From positions 43,231,661 through 43,295,660 of the forward strand of contig OY829541.1 in NCBI GenBank assembly GCA_963691705.1: a DNA stretch of 64,000 nucleotides, given 5' to 3'. How positions within the stretch are numbered: the stretch's first letter is position 1; each line of letters starts with the position of its first letter. Made by a program: the position numbers and the translations under genes. This document shows positions 43,808-54,753 of this stretch, piece by piece. The stretch is from Viola odorata (taxonomy: Eukaryota; Streptophyta; Magnoliopsida; Malpighiales; Violaceae). Under the pieces are notes generated by a model. That model had not been told where the DNA came from, made no database searches, and saw nothing but the letters and a program-made list of their open reading frames with translations.

Positions 43808-45111
43808 TTAAGGATATGTTTCTAGAGAATATGTCCCCTAACTAATAGCCAATTAGGAGGATTGCGTACCACACAAAGCGTGTGACCTGTTCGGCTAATC
43901 CTAGCCGCCAAGGTAATCTGTGTTTTTCTTTTCCTAGCGCTAAGTCACTTGAATTGTCACCTATATTTGTACCTTATATTCATTCTACCATTGGTGATAT
44001 TCATGATGATTATGTGTCTCAGTTTATAGGATTGAGGGAGCTTATTTCAACTACAAGCGCTTATGTACGCCGCATGATCCATTGCGCCTATATTTTACTA
44101 ACACTAACACTTTTTTTTTCTATTCTAGTGTTATGTGTTCTCCTGTACAGGGAAAGAATGAATTATTGGCAGCAATGGAGTACAAATCATTGGAACCGAA
44201 AGGGGGAAAAGGGACTTGCGCATCCATGGACACTAGCTCGGTTAATCCTAACCGAGAAGGTAAAATGCGTCTTTCTTTCCTTAGGTCTGATTCGTGTAAG
44301 TATGTGGACATCATTGATTTAAATCATTCTGAAAATAAATTAATTGATGATGGTCGTATGCAAAGGTCGAAGGCTAAGTCATACGCTTTTGAGGAGTACT
44401 TGCGAAAACGCAAGAGGTTTGGCGTTTGTACTAAGCCAAGTGATAAGATAACTGTACCTCGAGCTTATTGTGATGATTTATCTCACTATTTTGGTACGTT
44501 TAATGTTTCTAACAATGTGGATAAAAGGAAGTTAGGTTCCTTATGGCATGTTTTGGTTTGTAAGTATGCTTTTACATGGGAGGAATGTCTTCCGTTTATC
44601 TATTCTACTTATCACCGTTGTGCGCTTGCTAATTCTAAATTGTTGATGAAACTTGTGTATGCATTTGATCATATGATACGATATAGTTTAATGTTGCTAC
44701 CTTTGAGAGTATTGTTTAGCATAAGTGGCAGCCAGGAAATCGGGACGAGGAGGACAACCCAAATCTAAGTAAACATGACCCCTTGGGGCGATGAACCAGT
44801 CCAACCTGTTGACATATTCAATAGCATCGCCGCTGAATTGAATTTAAGAGGTTGGTATAATTCATTTTGTGATTATTTTGATGAGTCTAACTTAAGGTAT
44901 TGTACTACAGGTCTAGGTACAAATTCGAGGACGAATCTTTTCGAAGGGAGAGGGAATGATGTGAATCCTCATACCAACCTTAGCGCATCGAGCGTATTGA
45001 CATGGAAGCGTAAGAGATGGCGACTAAGGAAGCACAAGAGATGGCAAGTATGCTTTGAGCATATTATGCTGAGCGAGATTTGAGGATGAATCTTTCCGTA
45101 GAGGGAGGGAA
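43808..45111 (+). pseudogene. Degenerate interior and integrase tail of the CRM-related element
   Basis: About 1.3 kb replaces RT to integrase. Two similar modules (43900-43965 and 44230-44300) each hold a hairpin around ATCC (CGGCTA/TAGCCG and CTCGGTTA/TAACCGAG), then AAGGTAA and a T-rich stretch ending TAG. In translation they read SANPSRQGNLCFSF and SVNPNREGKMRLSF. Frames at 43882-44100 and about 44130-44768 join across a T-run. A stretch TACTAAC...TTTTTTTTTCTATTCTAG (about 44095-44131) resembles a branch point and splice acceptor. WEECLPFIYSTYHRC (about 44580) is a remnant of the integrase WEE..PFIEFAYN block. NSRTNLFEGRGND (about 44925) is the C-terminal tail before the LTR. Confidence 0.55.
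45099..45111 (+). other. Polypurine tract of the CRM-related element
   Basis: A purine run containing GAGGGAGGGAA directly precedes the LTR start TGATACAATC. Confidence 0.7.
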
Positions 45112-46061
45112 TGATACAATCCCAAGATGTATCACGCGACTACATGGATAAAAGCGTCAAGACATGATAGAGCAGATGGATTCCGATCATGGATCACAAA
45201 GGCTTGATGGAAACCTCTATGTGTTATGTTTATTGTGTCCAAATTTTAGGACGTTTGGACGAGTTGATCGTCCAAAAGGTCAAGCCAACATTTTCATTGA
45301 TAGTAGTCGTACGCCGACAAGGACTCCAAGACGTATCAGGCAACTTCGTCTGAACATAGCTGGCGCTGTACAAGTCCAAAATCGACCACGTTTGGGAAAC
45401 GTCAGGATGTTAGCTTTCGTTTGGAACAAGTTTCAGCCCATTTGTCCCAGTGGTTTGAAAGTTACTCAAGTCCACATTTTGGTGCGCAGTGTGTACGCTA
45501 GACAACATACGACTTGAGGTTTCGGCCCAAACCTTGGCCTGATGATGGAGAACTCGACATGGGCTGCTGGAATGTATTTAAATATATTTATATTTACTTT
45601 AATTAGTTAATTAGTTAATTAAGTTATTTTCCTTAATTAGAACACTTACATCTTATTAGATTAGGGTTTGGTTGTAAACTCTATATAAGGAGCTGCTTGG
45701 CCTCCTTGTGCAGTTGCCTTTTATTTGATAATTTCAGAACCTTGTTTCTTCAATATCTGCCCATTGTTCAATGTGTTGAACCCTGTTCTTCTTGAGTCTG
45801 CAATACTTGAGTCGTATACAAGTAAATCCTTGGAATTGCATTATTGTGTCGTTTGTCTTAGTTTGATTCTCACCTAGTCGAGCCTAGACCTAAGAATTCG
45901 ATACAAGATCCTTGACGTGAAATCGACTAGAGCTCTTAGCATTCAGTTGGCGAGGTGGTCTACGTTCGCATGAGTCAAGTTAGTTATTCCGCATCAAAAT
46001 CCCTCTTTGAACAATGATCAGATTCACGTGTTACGTATCCTACGCAACTAGGATCGTATCA
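45112..46061 (+). repeat. 3' LTR of the CRM-related element (950 bp)
   Basis: It starts TGATACAATCCC and ends GGATCGTATCA, with inverted ends TGATAC/GTATCA. A TATA-like CTATATAAGG lies near 45684. No second copy occurs in the window, so the borders rest on the ends and the polypurine tract. Confidence 0.75.
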
Positions 46062-46730
46062 CTTTGACTCAGTTTTCGTTGACCAGGGCCACGTGGATAA
46101 GACTAGTACGATACCGATAAGGTCTTTAAGAGGGATGTTACCAGTTATCCATCACCAAATGGGGGTCCCTCAGAGACAAGGTTACGTCAACTGGCTACTA
46201 CAATCGTCCTGTGGGAACCCTATCAGTAAGGTGTAACGGGGCTGATAGCTGTACAGGGAAAGTTACCGGTAGCTGTTACCGTCATTGAAACCAAGTGGCA
46301 CATGAAGATCGAGGGCAATCATCACCTCGTGCACCACACACGTGATAGATGGGAGTTGATGTTAGGTGCCGCCTGCGGATATTAAATGCGTCGCACAAGG
46401 CATTAAATGCTCCTCCTCCTAGACCCCATATGACCTGGACATCCCATCTAGATGGGGGGGGGGGGGGGTATAAATACCCCCTACATAAGAACACGAACAT
46501 GCACGCATACATCCAGAGAGAACCCACAAACACCAACCCGGTATCTATCCCTCACTTCATTTGCTTACCCTTCACTTGCTCTTTTACTGACTTGATTATT
46601 GGCCTCCGACGCTTTGCAGGTGACACCAGAGAAACTAGAATCCATATTATCAGTCCAGATTACACAAAATTCCTCACCCTATCTCATGGACTATCATTTT
46701 GCTGCTTCTATTGAGAGTTTTGGATAATTA
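46062..46730 (+). repeat. Tat-2 5' LTR (borders approximate)
   Basis: TATAAATACCCCC (46469-46476), then CCTCCGACGCTTTGCAGGTGAC (start about 46601), is the same TATA and U5 layout as in Tat-1. The inner end near 46730 is placed by alignment of the following AAGTGAGATCGCATTGATATC-like primer region to that of Tat-1. The U3 start is not determined. A run of 15 G (46454-46468) abuts the TATA box. Confidence 0.6.
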
Positions 46731-46791
46731 AGTGAGATCGCATTGATATCTAAGCTCTCCGTTCCTTTTTTCTTCTATATCTACTGTTGAA

Positions 46792-47612
46792 ATGGCATCC
46801 GACCAGAATTTCACCCCAATCCAACCGCAAAACAACTCCCTTGCCTTCACCCGAGACATTCCAGTAGTTCTGACTTTAGTGACACCCACAACCACTAGGC
46901 CAACTCAAGTTAACCATCATCTTGACTTCCTCGCCGGCCCAGAGATAAGTTTCCCGGTCACACCATGCAAATCCTCCCTAGACCAAGCACAACTAGTGCA
47001 TTGCCTCCACCGACAACTGAATCCGTCACTATCTTACACCGAAGGATGGACGACATCATGTCCATACTTGCCAACCTTGTTCCTCAGCTGACAGCTCACG
47101 TGCCTCCTCTAACACCACTATTCGCACCAACTATAGTGGCTTCACAAGCCTTGGCACCGTTAGCACTTAATGTGCTGCTAGCACCTCATGTGGCTAACCC
47201 AACACTTTAAGTGGCTAACCCAGCTCCTTCAGGAAGTCAACATCCCCCCCAAGGGAATGTAGAGCAGCTCATCCAATGGGCACCATCAGCCATGAACCCT
47301 CAAAGGATTAAAGAGGGATACTTGGAAAATATGGATACAGCAAGTGATCATGCAGCTAGGCATAGTGTATGGAGGGACCCATCCATTCATCAGGAAAGGA
47401 GGTCTAACGAAAGAAGGAGCAAAGAAAGGTCCCCGATAATGTACTGACCCGTTAAGGACCACCAACATCTTGTTTACCAGAAGGACCCACCCGTGGAAGA
47501 CTTTAGGTATTCCAGATCTATTTTGCCAGGATACAAGAGGGAACAAGATGATGACCTTAAGCATCCTTTGACCTACTAGGTGCGGAGGCATCAAGTCAGC
47601 CGACGGATCAAA
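46792..47612 (+). pseudogene. gag: Tat-2 gag remnant
   Basis: ATG 46792 starts MASD, like Tat-1 gag. The N-terminal Pro/Thr-rich part needs frameshifts near 47000. One frame then reads VTILHRRMDDIMSIL and, after several stops, a stretch equal to the Tat-1 segment before the gag domain (HPLTY, stop, VRRHQVSRRIKL versus HPFTHRVRHHRVSRHVKL). At about 47612 it passes directly into an RNase H sequence. The gag domain and the knuckle are absent. Confidence 0.65.
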
Positions 47613-49512
47613 CTTGAACAGTACAGGTTGTAGTACCAATCCTGACCGTTTATCAAGGCACAAGCTTTGGCTTATTTCATAGCTGAATGCACTTTCCTGA
47701 ATGAACCATTACCTGAGGTGGCAACGATAGGAGGGAATGAGGAAGATCCACCATACCCAAAGACCTATGACGATAAATGGGTTATACATGTTGACGGAGC
47801 CAAGAACTAAGAGTCTGCCGGTGCTGGCATCATTGCTTCTGGGCCAAACGAAATCAAAATACGCTATGCCTTGAAAATTCAGAAGCCCTTGACCAACAAT
47901 GCGGCAGAGTATGAAGTACTCTTGACAGGCTTGCACATCAGGAAAGAGTTGAGTGCCAAGGGAATCCATGATTATGGAGAGATAGAGGACCTGCATCTGG
48001 TGGTATGTGGTGATTCGAAGCTAATTGTAGACCAAGTTTAAGGGCACTCCTAAGCTAAAAACCCAATGATGTTATGGTACTTGGGGAAGGTATAGAAAGA
48101 ATTGGCAGAGGTCAAGAAGAAAGGTATCTGGGTTAGGATTGAGCATATACCAAGGGAGGAGCACTCGGAAGTGGATGAAATTGCCAAGTTGTTTGTTGAC
48201 CCTAATGCTGTCATGCCGACAAATATTTTGGTAGAGGAGATCTCAACGCCATCGTTCATGGAAGAGCAACTCGCTTTGTGTGTGACGGAGGGTACAAACG
48301 ACTGGTGAATTCTTGTGATCAACTATCTCAAGTACGACACACTGCTAGAAGATGTCGCTGAGAAGAGGAAAATCCTCAAATATGCCAACAAGTGTACCTT
48401 GTATTACGGAGAACTCATTCGTCGTTGTTTTTCTCATCCAGCTGCTAGGTGTAGATCAGAGGCTGAAGGTCTTTATATTCTCCGGGAGATCCATGAAGGC
48501 GTTTGCGTAATGCATGTTTTTGGAGGAACAATGGCTACGCAAGTCCTCCGTACATGATTTTATTGGCCCACCATCCAGAAAGAATGTGATAATTTTGTGC
48601 GAATATGTAAAATATGCCAATAGTTTTCAAAGATTCCCCGTCAACCTTCCACAGAGATATTAGCCATGATCAGCCCGTTCCCATTTTGTAAGTGGGGAAT
48701 TGGCATCTTATGGCCATTCTCGAAAGCCCGTTCTCAGCTCAAATTTTTCATCATTGCAGTAGACTACTTCACAGAGTGGGCTGAGGCCAAATCCGTTCCC
48801 ATCATCACAGCAAAAAAATCTTGGCATTTCTTTATGAACTAAGTAGTCATGCGGTTCGACATTCCACGGATCCTCGTTACTGACAATGGGACACAATTTA
48901 CTAGTGCCTACTTCTAAGAACACTGTCGGGAATTGGCAATTGAATAGAGATTCTCTTTAGTGGCTCATCCACAAATAAACAGACAGATGAAGGTGACTAA
49001 TGAGACCATTCTGAGCGGGATAAAGAAGAATCTGGAAGGAGCCCGAAAGAAATGGCCCGAGGAACTGCGGTATGTTATGTGGGCCCTTATATGACGGTAA
49101 AAACAAGTACTGGTGAGACTCCATTTGCGATGGCTTACTGAACCGAAGTCGTCACCCTGGTAGAGATCGGAGCCCTCAGCCTCCGTATTGAATACTTCAA
49201 TGAAGAGCAGAATGAAGACAGGCTTCGGGCACAACTTGACTTACTGCCAAAATTGCGGGAACAAGCAATGATGAAGACTTTGTACTACAAGCGCAAGATG
49301 GCTAAGTATCACAACCGGTGGGTCAAGGAGCGGTTATTGAAGGTAGGTGACCTGGTGCTGTGCAACAAAAGAGCTTCCGGTCAGCGAATGAGATAACTCA
49401 GCCCTAATTAGGAAGGACCTTACTAGGTGACTCGAGTTATCGGTAAAGGCGCCTATAATCTAGAGGAACATGACGGTACCCCCTGACTAATTCTTGGAAC
49501 ATTGTTCATTTA
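47613..49512 (+). pseudogene. pol: Tat-2 archaeal-type RNase H and integrase
   Basis: It begins with the end of the first RNase H (ALAYFIAECTF, compare Tat-1 VLADFIAECTF). Next is the archaeal-type RNase H (VIHVDGAKN, then NNAAEYEVLLTGL, about 47780-48190). Integrase follows with a zinc region (IHEGVCVMHVFGGTMATQVL to CKICQ, about 48490-48620), core blocks (WGIGILWPF, VTDNGTQFTSAYF) and the C-terminal tail ending near 49510 at the WNI..LK.YH motif. There are at least a dozen stops. The first catalytic Asp of the integrase core reads Gly (GIGIL for GIDIL), so it is inactive beyond the stops. Confidence 0.85.
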
Positions 49513-50263
49513 AAACAATATCATCCAAGATCATATGTATTATTTGTAACCTCTGAATGAATTATAACACCGTGGACGTAGGCCTTAAAGTCCTGAACCA
49601 TGTTAAAAAATATGCAAGTGTTCTTTATTTTATGCAGATCCCAACATACAATTCGCCATAATCTACCGTGCTCGGCCAAACCGCCACAATCCGTTAACGT
49701 ACGCACACGTAGTAACTGATGGAAAGAACCTTTACCATAATGTACCATCATATGTGTGATTGGTACTCGGCTAAACCGTCATAATCCGTCAACGTATATG
49801 TGAGTAGTAACGGATATAACAACCAAGAACCACCAGGACCCATCTCCGTCTTTCCAACAAGCGGATGCATGTCAGTGGATTGGGTCATCCAGGCACTGTC
49901 TAGGTGCGCTAACTACATTGCTTAAGCCCATTCCGGACAGAGAGTGGAACGTCTTAAAGGTGTACGCTTTACCGGCGAGAGCCTAGTAAACCGATTGGGC
50001 CATCCAGGCACTGTTTGGGTGTGCTAACGACATCACTTAAGCCATTCTGATCCTGCTCTGATGGACAGTGGCACTACTTAAAGGTGTACGCTTTACCGGC
50101 GAGAGCCTGGTAAACCTATTGGGCCATCCAGGCGCTTCTGGGTGTGTGATAGTGTGTGTCTTGAGCGTGTCTTTCTCCTTATTTTTGGCCTTTTCTTGGG
50201 CATGATACTGCTGAATTGCCTCTATTTCCATCTTTATTGTAGATCAGTGCCAAAAGGAGGAAA
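49513..50263 (+). repeat. Tat-2 3' region with about 118-bp tandem repeats
   Basis: About two and a third copies of a 118-bp unit (49878-50148) share GGCCATCCAGGCACTG, GTGTACGCTTTACCGGCGAG and AGCCTGGTAAACC. Upstream (49670-49810) a second, decayed repeat with CTCGGC(C/T)AAACCG and ACGTA words occurs twice. No gene is seen. This mirrors the repeat-bearing 3' region of Tat-1. Confidence 0.75.
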
Positions 50264-50268
50264 TGAAC

Positions 50269-50273
50269 AAAAA
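50269..50273. repeat. Target site duplication of Athila-1, left copy
   Basis: AAAAA before TGATATGCG, matched by AAAAA at 59645-59649 after the right LTR. Low complexity, but the position is exact. Confidence 0.75.
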
Positions 50274-51366
50274 TGATATGCGTGTGTTTTTTAGGTATTT
50301 TCTCTCTAATTTTGTATGTTTTCCCCTCCTTGATGCTACTAACTTGCTCTATTTTCAATACTTTTTGTCATATCCAACCCTAGAAGAGAAAAAGACAGAA
50401 AGCACATGTTTTGGGATGGAATTGAGCAGCTTTGGAAGTCTCCCAGTCTTCGTCGCGGCCTAGACGTATTTCCTCAGTCGAACCCTAGATGCGCGCATTC
50501 GTGTCCAGCCTTAGACTATCTGTGAAGCCGAAAAGTGCTGCGTCTTGCCCTCGAATTGAGCCGCACGTGCTTGCAATTCATCTTGGAGCGCACGAAGAGA
50601 GACGCCAGCAAGATTCCTCTCTGATCCCTTTTGAGCGTCCTAGGAATATTCTTCCTGGGACATGCTCCAGCCTAGCTGTCCCTTTCCTCCCATTTTGTCT
50701 TCTTCCCTTAGCTGGATTTGTCCTCTAGTTAGCTTAGGGTTGTATATAAACAGTAACTTTAGGATTTTTAGGGTAAGCAACATTGGTAGGAGGCAGAAAT
50801 CAACCTACTTTCTATTTTCCAGTCTTCTTGGGATTTGTTCCTCCATCTTCAAGCTGTAGCCGCCGGCCAACCTTACTCTTTCACCGGATTTTTTTAGCTC
50901 CGACTGGTATTTAATAGTTTTCCCCCCATTTTCTTGTTTTCCTTTTATGCTTGCTATCAAATCTATTTATATTTATGTTATTATGAGTATGAGTAGCTAG
51001 ATCTTCTTGTCTTAGCAAAGGTTTTTCCAAGGGTTGCAAGGGTAGTTGTGAAGCCTTAATGTTCTTCATAAACTCTTATACGTGTATTTAATCTCTTGCC
51101 ACTTTACTGTCATATTGCACTGGATCTATAGAAGCCTGATCAACTACTGTATTTTCCTTTATAATTACTACCATTTCTTTAGAATCAGTAGGCACCTAGC
51201 CCGGAGTCATCAGGTTGCTGGTCCAATCCAGCTAGGGCCGGAGGTTAACTAGGGTGGATCTGACAACGTCTTGCCCTAGACGTGTCTTCCTCCACTTCAT
51301 GGGCCTCTGGATCTCTCCATAAACGAACCTTGGGGAAGGACGGAGTGTCAAGGTCTCTCCCATAAG

Positions 51367-51371
51367 CGTAC
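51367..51371. repeat. Target site duplication of the solo LTR, left copy
   Basis: CGTAC, repeated at 52408-52412. The undisturbed site AAGCGTACCTTGGG is present once in the other Athila-1 LTR near 59210-59223, proving the insertion. Confidence 0.95.
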
Positions 51372-52407
51372 TGATACGATCACGCCTCCCTTAGAAATCG
51401 AAGAGCAAGACATGGTGCCACGAGGATTGGTCATAATGAATAACATGACCTTGGAGATGATCACATACCTTTTAGGTCATACCCGCACAAGCACGTTTGA
51501 TGATCCCACATCAATCCACCTTGAGGAAATGGTCACACGCCCTTGGAGCACGTTTCCATTCAAGCCGGGCCCCAAAACAAGCATTTCCACCATCTTTGAA
51601 ACCATCAAAAATTCAAAATATATATGAAGTCACTATTCACGGAGCACTGTAGCAGGCGGAGGTACTGTAGCAGAGCGAAGTCACTGTGACGGATGGAGGT
51701 ACTATAACAACGAAGCTACTGTAGCAACGAAGTTACTGTAGCAACCGCTCACTTATGTAATTTTTCTATAAATAGCTAGCTCATTTCATTCCAAAGAGAG
51801 ACTTTGATAAATTGAAAAACATGAGCTCTTGAAGCCTTTACTTTCTTTGTATTGCAATTTACATTTCTATGTTAAGTTAATTCAAGCATTTCAATCTTCC
51901 AATCTCCAAGTCTATCTTCCAATCCCCATTTCAATCTTCCAATCTCCAAGTCTACCTTCCAATCTCCATTTCAATCTTCCAATCTCCAAGTCTATCTTCC
52001 AATCTCCAATTCAAACTCTAATCTCCAATCTCGAATCTAAATTTCAGTCATTTCAATTCAAGTTATTTACATTTCCGCAATCTAAATTTCTGTCATTTAC
52101 TTTCAAGCACATGGATGGCATAGCCACCTTCGCTTTACATTCCAGCACTTTAATTATGTACTTCAATTCCAGTATTTACATTCCGCACTTTAATTCCAAG
52201 CACATGGTTGGCTGAGCCACCTTCATTTTCAAGTTCATGGTTGGCCGAGCCACCTTTCTTTTAATGTTCCTTTCCGCTGCCTAACTCCTTCCTTATATCC
52301 ATCTATCTTGTTCGTTTCTTGTCTTTTTCTTGTGTTTGCAGCTCTGAGCTAGATCCTACAACAAGTTCCGAGCTCGGTTTCTTCCATTTGGAAGCCGGAG
52401 CTTATCA
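51372..52407 (+). repeat. Solo LTR of a CRM-clade element (1036 bp)
   Basis: It starts TGATACGATCACGCC and ends GGAGCTTATCA, the same ends as the CRM-1 LTR. It has the same TATA context (CTATAAATAG at 51766-51775) and GAGCTAGATCC before the end. Its first 250 bases stay open in the pol-tail frame (PLEIEEQDMVPRG, compare CRM-1 PLRLEDKDIVPKG). It also holds about six ACTGTAGCA words (51640-51750) and repeated AATCTCCAAGTCTA words (51890-52020). It arose by recombination between two LTRs. Confidence 0.92.
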
Positions 52408-52844
52408 CGTACCTTGGGCGAGACTTCTCTTACAAAGGTAGACAGGAGACCTAAGCGTACCTGGCCTCTATAGCACGTCTGCACCGTGAGAGTGGAATAT
52501 CCTTGAGCTGATGACCAACTAGGCCTAGACGCAACCCACGGAATCACTTTGCTAAGACTCTTTCCTATTATCTAATTTACTCCTCTTGTGATACTGTTTT
52601 ATTGCCTTTAGATAATTTTTACTTTATTTAGTTCACTTGTTCCCTTTAGTATCCAAATCTCGCTGGTTAATTTCATTAGCCAGCCTAAAACCCCCCAGTG
52701 TTACTTGTTACTGTTTAGATCTGGGCATACATTACGAATAGAATATTACCATTAATCCTTGTGGTTCGACTCTGATTTGCCCTATACACATTTATTGTGC
52801 ATTTTCCTAGCAGAAAATATTACTTTTGAGTGACAATCAAATTT

Positions 52845-52861
52845 TGGCGCCGTTGCCAGGG
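52845..52861 (+). other. Athila-1 primer-binding site (tRNA-Asp type)
   Basis: TGGCGCCGTTGCCAGGG, five bases after the LTR end. It is the usual Athila primer site with one or no mismatch. Confidence 0.8.
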
Positions 52862-52893
52862 ATTGACGGTTCTAATATTTTGTTTTTCCTTGT

Positions 52894-54753
52894 ATGACTA
52901 GGAGATCTGCTTTAGATCTACTGCCTTATGATCCAGAGCTCACTAGGACAGAAAGAGAACTCCGAAGGCAAGCCAGAGGATCATCTCTTCTCCGGAGTAG
53001 AGCTCCTGTCCCTCTTCTCGACAGAGACCTTTCAGATCTTGATACTCTTCAAAGCATGTTTCAGGAAGAAATCGCATCTTTGCATCGAGCCCTCGATAGT
53101 GTTGAGTATATCCAGCTCCCGACATCTGAAATGGAAGATCCACCACGACCTCCTCCTAGAGGAAATGAGGACGTAGTTCCTCCTATTGCTCAGACCATCG
53201 ATGATCTTAATGCCGCCCCAGAAGTGCCCAGCAGCTGCATCGATTGGCCTGAAGTACCTCACGACTGGACACTCAAGTCCGCTATCATGCACCATCTCCC
53301 TATTTTCCGAGGTGTTACCAAGGAAAATCCCCATCGCCATCTTCAACAGCTCCATTCTATTTGCGAGGCAATGAAACCTACCAACGTCAGCATCGAGCAG
53401 GCCAAGCTCCGAGCTTTTATGTGGTCACTCAAAGATTTAGCTCTCGACTGGTTTTATGATCTCCCTCCACGTTCGATTCACTCATGGGCTGAGATGACTA
53501 AGGCCTTCACGGATAAGTACTACCCTACATCCAGGGCGATGGTGACAGTCAAGCAACTTGTATCTATTCTTTAGAAAGAAGACGAGACCCTTGACCAGTA
53601 CTATGAACGCTTCAAGCGTATGCAATCCTTGTGTCCCTCTCATAACCTGACCGAGCACGGTCTTATTTAGTACTTCGCCGAAGGACTGAGACCATATGAT
53701 AAAGCCTTATTGCATGCAGCCGCTAATGGATCCCTTAGTGCTCTCACTCCAGCTGCCGCCAAGGCCATAATTGAGCTCATGGCCAAAAATGCCATTCTAT
53801 TGGGAGGGGCAAGTAGCGACCAGAGTGCTCAGGTAGCCGCTATGCAAGGGCAACTGACTTCTATCCAGGGCATGCTACATACCATGATGTCTCAACAGCC
53901 GATCCAGGTCAAGGCATGCCAAATTTGCAATTACACGGATCACCCCACGGATGCTTGTCCTCATATCCCAGACGAGATCCAAGTGAATGTCGCTGGTTAT
54001 TACAATTCACCCCCTGTCCAGAACTACAACCACGGCTGGAAACAACGAAGCCTAGAGTGGGTACCCAGCCCTCAACAGCCAAACTCTAATCAACAACAAC
54101 ATCCTTATGGAAACCACCCCCCTCCTCCCAACATGCAGTACTTTAAACCTCGACCACCGTACCCTAACCAGCAATACCAACCCTCACCACAAATAAATCA
54201 ACCTTTTCCTTCACCTCTACCACCCGAAGATTGCACTAAATACAAAGACATCATCACGGAAATGCAAAAGCAGATGGGTACCATGGCAGCCGAAATGAAA
54301 GAATTAAAGAACAGAGGCAGGCTCCCTGGCCAAACCGAAGCAAACCCCAAGCACGAGGCTTGCGCTGTCACTCTCCGCAGTGGGTGTGAATTGCCATCCA
54401 GAGTTAGTCCAGATCTCGACGCCGAACAAACAGTCGAGCCCGGGATTAAGCCAAGAAAAAATGAGACGATTCCAGATGTCATGATTAACAGAATACGATC
54501 TCCTAGAGGTTCTCCGAGGAATGACAAGAAGCCCCCAGAATTCACTCAAGAATATATTCATAAAATCCTTGAGCCTCCATTTCCCCAACGGTTGGTCAAA
54601 TCGAAAAAGGAGAAGGATGACCGAGAGATATTTGATATGTTCAGTAAGGTTCTTGTCAATATCCCTTTGATTCAAGCAATCAAAAATGTGCCCCGTTATG
54701 CCAAGTTCCTCAACTCTTTGCACCAACAAATGTCATTTGGTCGGGGTCAATAA
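52894..54753 (+). pseudogene. gag: Athila-1 gag
   Basis: One frame from ATG 52894 (MTRRSALDLL, the same start as Athila-2) with TAG at 53572-53574 and 53668-53670. The gag domain (WTLKSAIMHHLPIFRG to HSWAEMTKAFTDKYYP) lies at about 53265-53535. A C-x2-C-x5-H-x4-C knuckle (CQICNYTDHPTDAC) lies at about 53918-53959. A Pro/Gln/Asn-rich region follows, then a coiled segment and the linker PEFTQEYIHKILEPPFPQR. The frame ends at 54751-54753 after a frameshift near 54735. It is the capsid and RNA-binding protein, inactive in this copy. Confidence 0.88.

Larger units (their letters stand above)
41801..46061 (+). mobile_element. CRM-related element, 5'-truncated and pol-deleted
   Basis: The leader shares AAACACGAGAG...GTGAGGGAGTG with CRM-1. 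The gag start ATGTC, the protease domain, the FLENMS/FPKDMP junction, an integrase tail with NSRTNLFEGRGND and a 3' LTR (45112-46061) are homologous to CRM-1. RT, RNase H and most of integrase are missing. The 5' LTR is not found; the left border with the Tat LTR near 41800 is uncertain. It is likely a non-autonomous derivative that later decayed. Confidence 0.7.
46062..50263 (+). mobile_element. Tat-2: Tat-clade element with a gag-to-RNase H deletion
   Basis: A plus-strand Tat LTR (about 46062-46730), gag start, archaeal-type RNase H, integrase and a repeat-bearing 3' region are present. The rest of gag, protease, RT and the first RNase H are missing. Many stops make it older than Tat-1. No 3' LTR is visible, because Athila-2 begins at about 50264. 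Confidence 0.75.
50274..52839 (+). repeat. Athila-1 5' LTR, interrupted by a solo LTR
   Basis: It runs 50274-51371, is broken by the insertion, and resumes at 52413. It ends GACAATCA just before the primer site. A TATA box TATATAAA lies at 50743-50750. Confidence 0.92.

Noticed and set aside
44082..44768. Novel 228-codon gene
   Set aside because: Its C-terminal part contains a decayed integrase block (WEECLPFIYSTYHRC) and the frame shares repeats with the preceding module, so I treat it as interior of a deleted CRM-related element rather than a host gene.
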